The translations under genes and the position numbers were made by a program. The notes under the pieces were generated by a model. That model worked only from the letters and a program-made list of their open reading frames with translations, was not told where the DNA came from and did no database searches. Of a stretch of DNA of 64,000 nucleotides, positions 28,577 through 37,592 are shown piece after piece (the stretch's first letter is position 1; each line of letters starts with the position of its first letter). Origin of the DNA: Planctomycetota bacterium (GTDB lineage Bacteria; Planctomycetota; Phycisphaerae; UBA1845; UTPLA1); contig JADJRI010000003.1 in assembly GCA_016712275.1 (NCBI GenBank), positions 62,001 to 126,000 of the forward strand, read 5' to 3'.

Positions 28577-28885
28577 ATGAAGGATGCCATCCACATTCCA
28601 ATCCCTGAAGACCGAGTGCGGAATATCTGCGCAAAGTGGAAAATCCGCGAGTTCGCCCTTTTCGGCTCCGTGCTGCGCGACGACTTCTCCCCCGCCAGCG
28701 ACATCGATGTGCTTGTGAGCTTCCACCCCGGCGCCGGTTGGAGCCTCTGGGACCTCTTCGACCTTCAAGACGAGCTGGCGGCACTCTTCGGCCGCGAGGT
28801 CGACCTCGTCGAAAAGGAGGCCCTGCGAAACCCCTTCCGCCGCCGCGAAATCCTCGATACCCGCCGGGTGCTCTATGCCGCGTGA
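28577..28885 (+). CDS. mntA: MntA-like minimal nucleotidyltransferase (antitoxin)
   Basis: 102-residue minimal nucleotidyltransferase. The motif GSVLRDDFSPASDIDVLV is the GSX10DXD active site with both Asp residues; a third acidic position is in REVDLVEKEAL. In MntA/HepT systems this enzyme adds AMP to the HEPN toxin and inactivates it. Its 3' end overlaps the HEPN gene by 11 bases, as is normal for the pair. Start at ATG 28577; a GGAGAC lies 7 bases upstream. Confidence 0.88.
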   Translation: MKDAIHIPIPEDRVRNICAKWKIREFALFGSVLRDDFSPASDIDVLVSFHPGAGWSLWDLFDLQDELAALFGREVDLVEKEALRNPFRRREILDTRRVLYAA

Positions 28886-29249
28886 ACATAGCGATGCGTC
28901 ATTCCTCCGCGACATGCTCGCGGCCGCTCAGGCGGTGGTGAGCTTCACAAAAGATCGCACTTTGGAGCAGTATTCGGCGGACCTGCTATTGCGCTCGGCC
29001 GTCGAACGCCAGATCGAAATCATCGGCGAGGCCGCGCGTGCCGTATCTTCGGCATTCAAGGCGGAGCACCCAGACATTCCCTGGGCCAAAATCATGCGGC
29101 AACGTCACGTCCTAGCCCACCACTATGGCGAAATTGAAGACGAGCGCATGTGGCGAGTCGCGACGATTCACATACCCATCCTGATCGGCCAGCTTCAGCC
29201 GCTAAGTCCGAACCAATCCACGCCGCCTTCCCCGGACCAGCAACCCTAA
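28875..29249 (+). CDS. hepT: HepT-like HEPN-domain RNase toxin
   Basis: 124-residue all-helical HEPN protein of the HepT/DUF86 type. The RX4-6H nuclease motif is in IMRQRHVLAHHYG, and RSAVERQIEIIGEAARAVS is the preceding conserved helix. It is the expected toxin partner of the upstream nucleotidyltransferase. The last 15 residues are Pro/Gln/Ser-rich and reach the beginning of repeat copy B, so the natural C-terminus could have been altered by that junction. Confidence 0.87.
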   Translation: MPREHSDASFLRDMLAAAQAVVSFTKDRTLEQYSADLLLRSAVERQIEIIGEAARAVSSAFKAEHPDIPWAKIMRQRHVLAHHYGEIEDERMWRVATIHIPILIGQLQPLSPNQSTPPSPDQQP

Positions 29250-29364
29250 CATTTCCCAAAATACTCCTTGCCTCCCGCCAAACATGTTGTATCTTGTATT
29301 CCAGCGCCCGCCCGCGCCCCGGAGAACCCCCATGCCCCGCCGATTCCTTCACTTGACCCCTTGG
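29242..29364 (+). repeat. Direct repeat copy B, right of MntA/HepT
   Basis: Second copy of the 28241 repeat, offset by 1001 bases. It starts exactly at the end of hepT and ends in a run of CCCCTTGGCCCCTCGGCCCC-type low-complexity sequence. It holds the same promoter-like TTGCCT (29268-29273) and TATCTT (29290-29295). Confidence 0.65.
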
Positions 29365-29865
29365 CCCCTCGGCCCCTCGACCCCTATTCTACTTTCGGCT
29401 TTTCGGCTTTCTCAAATCGCCGGATCACCAAATCACCAAATCACGAGAGGATTTTCACCCCTGGAGTTTTTTTTACAGGGAGTGCCCCGGCTCACAATGA
29501 CCGCAGAACCGAACTTATGCCAAACCAGCAACTTACAAAAAATGGCCCCCGCTCAGAACCCGGCAAAATCAGCCCCAAAACCCCGGCGAAAATGCCCCCA
29601 TCCTTTCACCCTGTCTCCCTTCCCCGTTTTGACTTTTCGGCGTTTTGGCGTTTTGGCGTTTCATTCACCCCGCCCGGAGTTGATCCGGTGTCCGATTCCC
29701 CGCATCGCCCTCCCACCCCGAAATCTCAAATCTCAAATCGTCTTCTTCCTGCCCTCCCGCCTTCCTCATTCAAACCTCGCCGCGTCCAATCCCCTTTCGG
29801 CTTTTCGGCGTTTCGGCCCTTCCCTTCTCGCAACTCGAAACGCGCGGCTCGAAACGACATTTTCC
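29365..29865. other. Low-complexity intergenic region
   Basis: About 500 bases of short degenerate tandem words: CGGCCCCTCG, TTCGGCTTTTCGGCTTT, ATCACCAAATCACCAAATCA and GGCGTTTTGGCGTTTTGGCG. The long frames that cross it have biased composition and no conserved features, so I read no gene here. Confidence 0.5.
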
Positions 29866-29894
29866 TTGACACCCCCATCCCGCCGATCTACATT
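29866..29894 (+). promoter_or_regulatory. Sigma70-type promoter of the lipoprotein-GH20 operon
   Basis: A perfect TTGACA (29866-29871) and TACATT (29889-29894) are 17 bases apart. Transcription would begin near 29901, about 50 bases before the ATG at 29950. Confidence 0.65.
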
Positions 29895-29949
29895 TTGCCC
29901 CGGGTTGATGGATCAGCCCCGAATGATCTCATCGAAATGGATTTCGATT

Positions 29950-30669
29950 ATGCCGAAGCGCTCCCTCCGCCGAACCGTTCTCGTTACATCTTCCCTCTGC
30001 TTTGCTTTCACAGCCGCCGCCTGCAACGGCTCCAAAAACCGCTCGCAGCAATCGGTTCGAGAGGCCGCCCCAACCGAAATCAACACCGTGCGGATCGATG
30101 CCGGCAACAACGGCGCCGCTCCCGCACGTCAGGCTTCCCATGTCGAGGAGCGCCGCGCCCCCCGCGCCCTCGTCTTCGAAATCTCCGGCGTCGCCCCCAT
30201 CCCCCACGATGGCGGCACCCAGGAGGAGTGGGCCGCCGCCCGCGAGTCGGCCGTCATCGACGCGCTGGCCAAGGCCATCATGGAGTCGCGCCGCGGCGCG
30301 GGCCTTTCGGATGAGAACTTCGTCGAGAAGCTCGCCCCCCGCCTCACCGTCGCCCATCGCATCACCGACGAGGGCGAGGAATTCGAGCTGCGACTGGCCG
30401 ACCGGGGCATGGAACGCCTCTTCCTCATTCGCGACGGCGTTCTTCAGCATCCGCCGCACGATTTCCAGTTGGTGCGCAAAATCTTCAGCGAGACCAGCGG
30501 CGCGTTCGCGCTGCTGCCGGTCGATGAGGCGCCGCTCAACCGCTATGTCGCCCGCGTCGGCTGCTACGAACAAATCGGCGCCGAAAGCCGCCTCGCCGGC
30601 GAACTCCGGGCAGGAGATGCAAGCGAAACCGGTGTCGGCGACACGACACCCGACGCCGCCACGCCATGA
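29950..30669 (+). CDS. Putative lipoprotein of unknown function
   Basis: 239 residues. MPKRSLRRTVLVTSSLCFAF then TAAAC is a lipoprotein signal with Cys near residue 25. The mature part has a low-complexity linker, then an alpha/beta domain (LVFEISGVAPIPHDGGTQEE, ALAKAIMESRRGAGLSDENF). The start is chosen from the signal peptide and the promoter at 29866. It overlaps the GH20 gene by 4 bases (ATGA), so the two are an operon. No family recognised. Confidence 0.7.
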   Translation: MPKRSLRRTVLVTSSLCFAFTAAACNGSKNRSQQSVREAAPTEINTVRIDAGNNGAAPARQASHVEERRAPRALVFEISGVAPIPHDGGTQEEWAAARESAVIDALAKAIMESRRGAGLSDENFVEKLAPRLTVAHRITDEGEEFELRLADRGMERLFLIRDGVLQHPPHDFQLVRKIFSETSGAFALLPVDEAPLNRYVARVGCYEQIGAESRLAGELRAGDASETGVGDTTPDAATP

Positions 30670-32669
30670 CGGGCAAAGCCCAGAGCCCAAAGTCCAAGTC
30701 AGCCGGAAGACAGGACATGTCGGCCATTGTGCCACATGTAAGACATTACCAACCCCAGCCCGGCGTTCTGGTCCTCCCGAAAAACGCGGGTTTCTCCCTG
30801 AGAGCTTCCGGCGGCTTCAAAAAAGTCGATTGCAACCGACTTCTGCGTCAGGTTCCCGGCACGCTTCCGCAGATTTTCTCCGGGCGAAGCGCTCGCGCCA
30901 TTCCGCTCATCATGCGGGAAAGTGCCATACCACAGGCACCCAAAAGGACGGCCGACCAGGCCTACGAAATATACATCACAAAAAAGTCAATCGAAATCAC
31001 CGCCCAAAATCTCCCCGGCCTGCGCTACGGACTCGTCACTCTCAATCGAATTCTACGGTCCGGCGCAACGAACATTCGTGCCGCAAAAATCACCGACTGG
31101 CCGGACTTCCCCGTCCGCGGCATCCTGCTCGACATCAGCCGCGACAAAGTGCCGACCATGGCAACGCTCCGCCGACTGGTCGCGCTGTTCGCCTCATGGA
31201 AACTCAACCAGCTTCAGCTCTACATGGAGCACACCTTTGCTTACACGGGCCACGAAACCGTCTGGAAAAACGCCTCGCCGATGACACCGGCGCAAATTCG
31301 CGCGCTCGACGCACTGTGCCAATTACATGGCATCGCACTTGTCCCCAGCCAAAACTCCCTCGGTCACATGGAGCGCTGGCTCCAGCATCCGAAGTACGCG
31401 CCGCTGGCCGAATACGACGGGCCCTACAAAACCCCCTGGGGCGAAACCCGCACCAAGCCGACCACCCTCAACCCGATCGACCCGCGTTCGATCAAGCTCG
31501 TTTCATCGCTCTACGACCAGCTGCTGCCGCACTTTTCGAGCAAACAACTCAACGTCGGCTGCGACGAGCCTTTCGAACTGGGCCAGGGCAAAAGCCGACA
31601 TGCTTCAAAAAAGCAAGGCGCCGGCCGTGTGTATTTCGATTACTTGATGAAGATTCACCGCGAAGTGACACGTCGCGGGCACCGCATGCAATTCTGGAGC
31701 GACTGGATTCAGCGCGATCCGGAATTGATCGACAAGCTGCCGCGCGATGTCATTCCGCTGGTTTGGGGCTATGAGGCCGATCATCAGTTCGACGAGGAGT
31801 GCCGCCGACCCGCCAAACTCGGACTCGAATTCTACGTCTGCCCCGGCACGTCGAGCTGGTGCAGCTTCGCCGGGCGCACGTCCAATATGATCGAGAACAT
31901 GCGCTGCGCGGCCCGCGCCGGTACCCGCCACGGCGCGACCGGCTACCTGACCACAGACTGGGGCGACTTCGGCCACCGACAGCATCTTCCGGTGAGTTAT
32001 GCGGGATTCCTGTTTGGCGCGGCCGTTTCGTGGTGCGGCAAATCGAATCGGGACATTGACATCGCGGCGGCACTCAGTCGCGACGTATTTAAGGATGCGA
32101 CCAGCCGACTCGCACAAGCCTGGCTTGCGGCCGGCCGGGTTCATGAGGCATCGGGCATTCTTCAAAAGAATCGCTCCGTGCTCTTTGCCAGCATGCAGGG
32201 CGAACTCGGGAACGACGCGACACGATTTGGCGTTACGCGCCGAGCGATTTCACGAATGATGAAAGAAATTGGCGCCATCCGCAGGCTGGCCCGTGCTGCA
32301 AAACCCAAATGCGATGATGCGCCGCTGGTTTTGGATGAACTGCTGGCGACGATTGATGTGCTGGAACACGCCTGCCGTCGGCTCGCCTACTTGTCCATTC
32401 GACGATCCAGTAAACAGGCAAAACGAAGCTTGATTGAACTGGCCGACGGTATGCAGCAGATTATTGCGATGCATGCCCGGCTCTGGCCCCAGCGGAACCG
32501 GCCGGGAGGAATGCGAGACAGCATGTCGCATTATCATCGCAACCTTCCGAGTATCTCGCTTCCGTCCCATAAACCTACCCATCACGATCAACAACAAAGA
32601 TCTTGCTCCGCCAGCGCGGCTGGCACCCTTATTGCTCATTCAAATCAGAGTAAGAAACGAGACTACTGA
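30666..32669 (+). CDS. Glycoside hydrolase family 20 beta-N-acetylhexosaminidase-like protein
   Basis: 667-residue enzyme predicted to remove terminal GlcNAc/GalNAc. The N-terminal GH20b domain ends around VTLNRILRS. The TIM barrel starts at FPVRGILLDISRDKVPT. The catalytic Asp-Glu pair is in NVGCDEPFELGQGKS, near residues 300-301. No signal peptide is apparent, so it may be cytosolic or use a later start (ATG 30717). The last 60 residues are Ser/His/Gln-rich and may be tail sequence. The gene is coupled to the upstream lipoprotein. Confidence 0.85.
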   Translation: MTGKAQSPKSKSAGRQDMSAIVPHVRHYQPQPGVLVLPKNAGFSLRASGGFKKVDCNRLLRQVPGTLPQIFSGRSARAIPLIMRESAIPQAPKRTADQAYEIYITKKSIEITAQNLPGLRYGLVTLNRILRSGATNIRAAKITDWPDFPVRGILLDISRDKVPTMATLRRLVALFASWKLNQLQLYMEHTFAYTGHETVWKNASPMTPAQIRALDALCQLHGIALVPSQNSLGHMERWLQHPKYAPLAEYDGPYKTPWGETRTKPTTLNPIDPRSIKLVSSLYDQLLPHFSSKQLNVGCDEPFELGQGKSRHASKKQGAGRVYFDYLMKIHREVTRRGHRMQFWSDWIQRDPELIDKLPRDVIPLVWGYEADHQFDEECRRPAKLGLEFYVCPGTSSWCSFAGRTSNMIENMRCAARAGTRHGATGYLTTDWGDFGHRQHLPVSYAGFLFGAAVSWCGKSNRDIDIAAALSRDVFKDATSRLAQAWLAAGRVHEASGILQKNRSVLFASMQGELGNDATRFGVTRRAISRMMKEIGAIRRLARAAKPKCDDAPLVLDELLATIDVLEHACRRLAYLSIRRSSKQAKRSLIELADGMQQIIAMHARLWPQRNRPGGMRDSMSHYHRNLPSISLPSHKPTHHDQQQRSCSASAAGTLIAHSNQSKKRDY

Positions 32670-32752
32670 CTGGAACCTAAAGATAATTCTAAGGTTACAT
32701 TCATCGAAGGACTGGATAAATGCAGAGGGAAGCCGACCGAGACCGGTTAGAA

Positions 32753-32812
32753 TGTGTGATTATGCACACTCCGACTGTGTGCAAGAACACACAGTGTGAC
32801 CGTTTGCACACA
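32753..32812. promoter_or_regulatory. Three TGTGTG/CACACA palindromes upstream of the two-component operon
   Basis: GTGTG-N6-CACAC at 32754-32769, TGTGTG-N6-CACACA at 32776-32793 (perfect) and GTGTG-N8-CACAC at 32794-32811. Their centres are about 23 and 18 bases apart, roughly two helical turns, and they end 28 bases before the kinase start. This arrangement is typical of a cooperative binding site. Auto-regulation by the adjacent response regulator is the simplest inference; a phage-like or other repressor is possible. Confidence 0.5.
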
Positions 32813-32839
32813 TACAGGCACTCTATTGAGGGCTGACCC

Positions 32840-34291
32840 GTGTCTCGAATCCGCTGGTACCACTTTTACTTTTTTCTCGCGATCTTCGACGTACTGGTGA
32901 TCATGCTCAGCCTGCAAATGCACAAATCGACGCTCGACAGCACCGTGGGGCTTATCGACGCGGCGCAGGACTTAAAGGAACAAGCGAAACAGGTCCAAAG
33001 CGCACAGCAGTGCATCGCCCAATTGAATTCGCCGGGCAACGACCTTTTCAGCGCCCAAGGCCAGGACGAATTCGATCTTCTAAGCCGACGGTACAAGATC
33101 GCCAAAGCGAACATGCGCGCTTCGCTTGAAGGGCTCGATCGTGTCATGAGCCGGGGCAATGAGGATGCTTATCGACTGTGGATGAAGCGCGTGGACGACC
33201 TGCGCAAAAAAGTTCGTGACATGGAATTTCAGGCCGAACACTTGTTCGAAGTATACAAGCCGCTCGCTGCATCGACGCTGCCGAATGAGGATCGAGAATC
33301 GGTCTTGCTGACGGCCGGCGAAACGATGTCGAAGATGGACAGCCTTCAGCATCAGGCGCTCGCGACACTCGGAAGCCTGGCCCAGCAAAATGTCGGCTAC
33401 CAGACGGAACTGCTCGACAAGCACAATGCCGATCTCGAAACGCGATTTACAAGCGAGCAATATGTCATAGCCCTGGTCATTCTAATTCTTGTCGGCGTGC
33501 TCGCATTCGGCCGACGACTGCATCTGGCGGACAAGGCGCTGGCGGAAGAGCGGCGGCGCGTTCAGGAAGAACGTCGCGAGCGTTTGGCGGCGATCGGCGA
33601 ACTCTGTTCGAGCGTGGCCCATGGCATTCGCAATCCGCTCGCGGCCATTCGGAGCTCCGCGCAGCTCGCCCTGGAACTCGGGAAAATGGATGACGATTCG
33701 TCCGGGCGCATTCGCGACATTTTGACCGAAGGCCGTCGGCTCGGCGACCGGGTCACGGGCCTGTTGAACATGGCCAAGTCGAATCAGAATTCCTTTGAGA
33801 ACAGCAGCCTGACTGACATCGTGCGACTGGCGGCTCGCGAACTGAAACCGGAATTGACGAAGCGCGGCATTCGGCTGGTCGAAGAGATCGATGAATGCGA
33901 AATTCGGGTCATGGGCGACCGGCGCTATCTTGAGCAGATCGTCATCGAACTCGTCTCGAATGCAATGGAACAATCGAAACCCGGCGATGCGGTGTATGTG
34001 CAATGTCGCGCTGCCGGCACTGACGGCCTGGCGCTGGTGGTGGTGGAGGATTGCGGGACCGGCGTGCCCGAGAACATCCGCGGCCGCGTGTTCGATCTGT
34101 TTTTTACGACGAAGCCCAGCGGAACGGGCATCGGACTTGCCACGGTGAAGCGCGTCGCGCGACTGCACAACGGGGACGTGCACGTTCGCGAAGGGCGAAC
34201 GGGCGGGGCGAAGTTTGAAATACTGCTTCCGGCCCTTCAGATTGCACGCGGCCATGCCAAGCGCCGCCGCACCGAAGAAGCCGCCGTTTGA
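32840..34291 (+). CDS. Membrane sensor histidine kinase
   Basis: 483 residues. One membrane helix at about 8-25, a helical periplasmic sensor (about 30-205, four-helix-bundle-like), a second helix (YVIALVILILVGVLAFG) and a short cytosolic coiled coil. The HisKA box is GELCSSVAHGIRNPLAAIRS with the phospho-accepting His near residue 261. The HATPase domain has ELVSNAMEQ (N box), VEDCGTGVPE (G1) and SGTGIGLATVKR (G2). It is 101 bases upstream of an NtrC-type regulator, its expected partner. The start is likely GTG at 32840. The signal sensed is unknown. Confidence 0.88.
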   Translation: MSRIRWYHFYFFLAIFDVLVIMLSLQMHKSTLDSTVGLIDAAQDLKEQAKQVQSAQQCIAQLNSPGNDLFSAQGQDEFDLLSRRYKIAKANMRASLEGLDRVMSRGNEDAYRLWMKRVDDLRKKVRDMEFQAEHLFEVYKPLAASTLPNEDRESVLLTAGETMSKMDSLQHQALATLGSLAQQNVGYQTELLDKHNADLETRFTSEQYVIALVILILVGVLAFGRRLHLADKALAEERRRVQEERRERLAAIGELCSSVAHGIRNPLAAIRSSAQLALELGKMDDDSSGRIRDILTEGRRLGDRVTGLLNMAKSNQNSFENSSLTDIVRLAARELKPELTKRGIRLVEEIDECEIRVMGDRRYLEQIVIELVSNAMEQSKPGDAVYVQCRAAGTDGLALVVVEDCGTGVPENIRGRVFDLFFTTKPSGTGIGLATVKRVARLHNGDVHVREGRTGGAKFEILLPALQIARGHAKRRRTEEAAV

Positions 34292-34392
34292 TGAGAAAAA
34301 CACAGGTGGCGGCCGACCTCGCCGGGCCGCCGGGATACAGAGTGAGAAGGTGGGAGCCGCATGCGGTTCCCGGTTTTTGCGGGAGATGACTC

Positions 34393-35796
34393 ATGGCTCG
34401 CGTACTGATTGTGGAAGACGAAACAGTGCTGGCGAAGAACGTGCGCGACAAGCTTCGGGCGCACGGGCGAGAGGTCGCGGTCGCCCACACCTGCAAGGAC
34501 GGCCTTGCGCAGGCGGCCGCCTTTCAGCCGGATGTGATTGTGCTGGATCTTCGGCTGCCCGACGGCGACGGGCTCGATCTGTTGCCGCGGCTGAAGTCCG
34601 AAGCGCCGGGATCAAGTGTCATCGTCGTGACAGCCCACGGTAACGAGCGCATCGCGGTCGAGGCCATGAAGGCCGGGGCCAGCGAATACCTGACCAAGCC
34701 CGTCGACATGGAGGAATTGCAACTCGTTGTCGAACGAGCGGTGCATCAGCAGCGAATGAGCGACAACCTGTCGTTTCTGCGCAGGCAGGAGGAAAGTTCG
34801 AGCGGGCTCGACCGCATTATCGGCAACTCGGCCGCGATTCGCACATTGAAGGAGACCGTGCAGCGGCTGACTCGCAGCAAGGCGCTGGCGCTGGCCGATC
34901 CGCCGACCGTGCTGATCACCGGCGAGACGGGCTGCGGCAAGGACATGGTCGCCCGCGCGATTCACTACGATGGCCCGCGTGCCGCCAAGCCGTTCATTCA
35001 TGTCAATTGCACGGCACTGCCGGTGACACTGGTCGAGTCGGAACTCTTCGGGCATCTTCGCGGCGCATTCACCAGCGCATCCCAGGCCAAGCGGGGGTTG
35101 TTTGAAGTCGCCGAGGGCGGCACGATCTTCCTCGACGAGATCGGGCACATGAATCTTGAGATGCAGGCCAAATTGCTGCATGCCATCGAAAGCCGCGAGA
35201 TTCGACCGGTGGGCGCCACGGAATCGCGGCCGATCAATGTGCATATCGTCGCTGCGACCAACAAGAATCTGCAGGCGGCGGTCGACGCCGATGAATTCCG
35301 CCGGGATTTGTATCACCGGCTTCGCGTCGTGCTGATCGACATTCCGCCGCTTCGGGAGCGGGCGGATGACGTGCCGCTTCTTCTCGCACATTTTTCAAAT
35401 ATGCACTGCCAGCGCTTTGGCATGCCGACGAAACGCTTCACCGACGCCGCGATCGCCGCAATGAAGCAACATCCCTGGAGGGGCAACATCCGAGAACTGA
35501 GCCATCTGTTGGAAAGCTGCATCCTGCAGATCGACGGTCATGTGATCGACGCCGGCGATTTGCCCCTGCCGCGCGAGGCCGTGGGGGGCGACCTGCAAAT
35601 CTGTTTACCCGGCGGACGGGTTATCAACATGGACTTCGAGAACGGCTCTCCCGCCCTCGAAGACGTCGAGCAGTCGATTCTGATCGCGGCATTCGAGTAT
35701 ACGGGGCAGAATCTCTCGCGGGCGGCGCGCATCCTTGGAATTACCCGCGAGGCGCTGCGCTATCGACTGAACAAGAATCTCGAAAAGGCCACATGA
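34393..35796 (+). CDS. NtrC-family sigma54-dependent response regulator
   Basis: 467 residues. The receiver domain (1-120) has the phospho-Asp near residue 52 in IVLDLRLPDGDG and Lys in EYLTKPVD. The AAA+ domain has Walker A GETGCGKD at about 177-184, the sigma54-contact loop GAFTSA at about 224-229 and Walker B GGTIFLDEIG. The C-terminus is a Fis-type HTH (NLSRAARILGITREALRYRL). The contact loop differs from the canonical GAFTGA by Gly to Ser. ATG preceded by GGGAGATGA. Cognate of the upstream kinase. Targets unknown; the palindromes at 32753 are candidates. Confidence 0.92.
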   Translation: MARVLIVEDETVLAKNVRDKLRAHGREVAVAHTCKDGLAQAAAFQPDVIVLDLRLPDGDGLDLLPRLKSEAPGSSVIVVTAHGNERIAVEAMKAGASEYLTKPVDMEELQLVVERAVHQQRMSDNLSFLRRQEESSSGLDRIIGNSAAIRTLKETVQRLTRSKALALADPPTVLITGETGCGKDMVARAIHYDGPRAAKPFIHVNCTALPVTLVESELFGHLRGAFTSASQAKRGLFEVAEGGTIFLDEIGHMNLEMQAKLLHAIESREIRPVGATESRPINVHIVAATNKNLQAAVDADEFRRDLYHRLRVVLIDIPPLRERADDVPLLLAHFSNMHCQRFGMPTKRFTDAAIAAMKQHPWRGNIRELSHLLESCILQIDGHVIDAGDLPLPREAVGGDLQICLPGGRVINMDFENGSPALEDVEQSILIAAFEYTGQNLSRAARILGITREALRYRLNKNLEKAT

Positions 35797-35840
35797 CACG
35801 GGGTTTGGAAAGGCGGCGACATTTGTGCCGTCGATACGCC

Positions 35841-37394
35841 ATGAGGAATGAGCAAAAGAAATTGATACCGGTTTGGCTCGTCGCAATGATGGCACTGGCT
35901 TCTGCGAGCGCACTATTCGCCGCCGGGCCAATGTATATCAGCGATCCCATTGGGGACGCGATGATTCGACGGACGGACTGGTCAAATGACGGGCCGATCG
36001 ATCCGCAGATTCAACGATTGCCGGACTTAATCGAGATTCGGCTTGGTGGTTTCCAACCCAACCAGCCGGCCGGCGATCTCTTTGTGGGGCAGTGGAATGA
36101 CAACGCGATTTTCCTGCGCTTCGACCTTGTTTTCGACGGCCTGATCAATCCTCCAGGGCCGGTGGCGTGGGATGACGACTTTCCTGAGTACGATCCGCTG
36201 CGGTATGGGCCGAATCCGGTGTTTGGCTATGTCGAGTTCGACATGGACGCTGATGAAAACACGGGCGGCGAATTGGAGTATCCCGGAAATCGCTACCTCG
36301 GGCCAGGTCGGCCGATTTGGGGGACTGCCGGGCGGCGCTGAGTTCGCGAATCGCGTGGCATTCGATCGCTGGTGCAATGATCACAATGTGCAAACAGCGC
36401 CATTCTTCGATCGCAGCGGGGAGGAATTTCATCTTGTACTGCGGGCCGAGGAAATAGACTACATCAATGGCAAAGTGGAATCATCGACCGGCAACCCGGG
36501 GGTGTTTGAGCCCGGCGAGCGATGGGTGCTCAAGGGTGATTTTTTTCATCGGGCGCACGGCTTCGAGGACTATGCGTTTCAATGCGTCGACCGACCCGGT
36601 CGTTACAAGCCGGAAGTCAAACTTCAATTCGTCCATGACATTGCATCGGATACGACAACAATCTCGCTGGTTTATCCCCTGAACAACACCGCCAGCGGCC
36701 AGATGCAAAATAATCCGCCGCAATCCGATGACGGCTGCGAAGACAATCAAAACTCCATCACCGAGGCGCTAACAGATTTACGATGGAGCGCCATCAACGC
36801 GAGCCCCTGGGACATGGCCCAGCCCGAATTCCAGTTGATTGCCGGCTGGTCGAGCCACGTGGTTGCAAATTATCTGGATCCGACGCAGTGGCGCATCACC
36901 TGCCTTCTCGGAACGGCCTATTCGGTTCAACAATCCGGAAGCGACCGATTTATCTGGACCGACATCTGGCCCAATGTCGTTCCCGGCGACTTTGACGGCG
37001 ACGGCCTGGTCGATGCCGCCGATGAGACACTCCTTTCCGGCTATGTCGCCGCGCGCGACGGAGATCCCAGTTACGATAACGACGCAACGGTGAACGGCAT
37101 CGTGGCCTGTAATGGGTTTTCGAGATACTTCATGCTCTATGACGTGAATTATGACGGCGTCATCGATTCAGACGACCTTCCGATCGGTCCCATTCTTGGC
37201 GACATGGACATAAGCAACATGGTTGACTTCGAGGACGTGGCCGATTTCGTCCTTGGTCTATTGGATCCCGACATTACGAAGCGAAACACAATGGTGAAAT
37301 CCCGCTCGTTCGAGGCGATTTCAATGGCGATGGTTTTTTTGACTCGGGCGATATACAGGGATTTGTTGAACTGTTGACTCACATGCCGCCGTGA
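35841..37394 (+). CDS. Secreted dockerin-type exoprotein (two frameshifts)
   Basis: Starts MRNEQKKLIPVWLVAMMALA with a signal peptide ending LFAAG. The body (about residues 30-330) is beta-rich with YVEFDMDADENTGGELEYPG and is not a family I recognise. Two dockerin-like blocks follow: GDFDGDGLVDAADETLLSGY with VNYDGVIDSDDL, and a C-terminal pair GDMDISNMVDFEDVADFVLG and RGDFNGDGFFDSGDIQGFVE ending THMPP. Two indels, near 36299-36303 and 37289-37292, must be corrected; the second correction recovers the final repeat and moves the stop to 37392-37394. About 517 residues. Function unknown; probably extracellular. Confidence 0.75.
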
Positions 37395-37479
37395 TAAATT
37401 GTGTGTAATTGCACAGCATTGATGAAACTGAGGCGGCTAAGGCCTGTTTTTCGTCTGATTTCAGAATTCGGCCGTGTAA

Positions 37480-37501
37480 TGCTAGGAAATGTCCCTAGCA
37501 T
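37480..37501. repeat. Short inverted repeat in the prepilin upstream region
   Basis: TGCTAGG and CCTAGCA separated by about seven bases, about 90 bases before the prepilin start. It could be a weak terminator of the exoprotein gene or an operator; there is no T-run. Confidence 0.3.
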
Positions 37502-37592
37502 GGACAATCCAGAAAATGAATGACAAGGGCCCTTCGGCACGTTAAAATGGCACCTATATTTTCAAATCGAAGCGTTTGAAGAAGTCATTGAA

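Noticed and set aside
29284..29949. Upstream extension of the lipoprotein ORF
   Set aside because: It runs through low-complexity repeats and past a strong promoter; the lipoprotein signal begins at 29950.
32793..32808. Sigma54 (-24/-12) promoter before the kinase gene
   Set aside because: TTGCA is present, but the required GG ten bases upstream is GT and the -24 box does not match.
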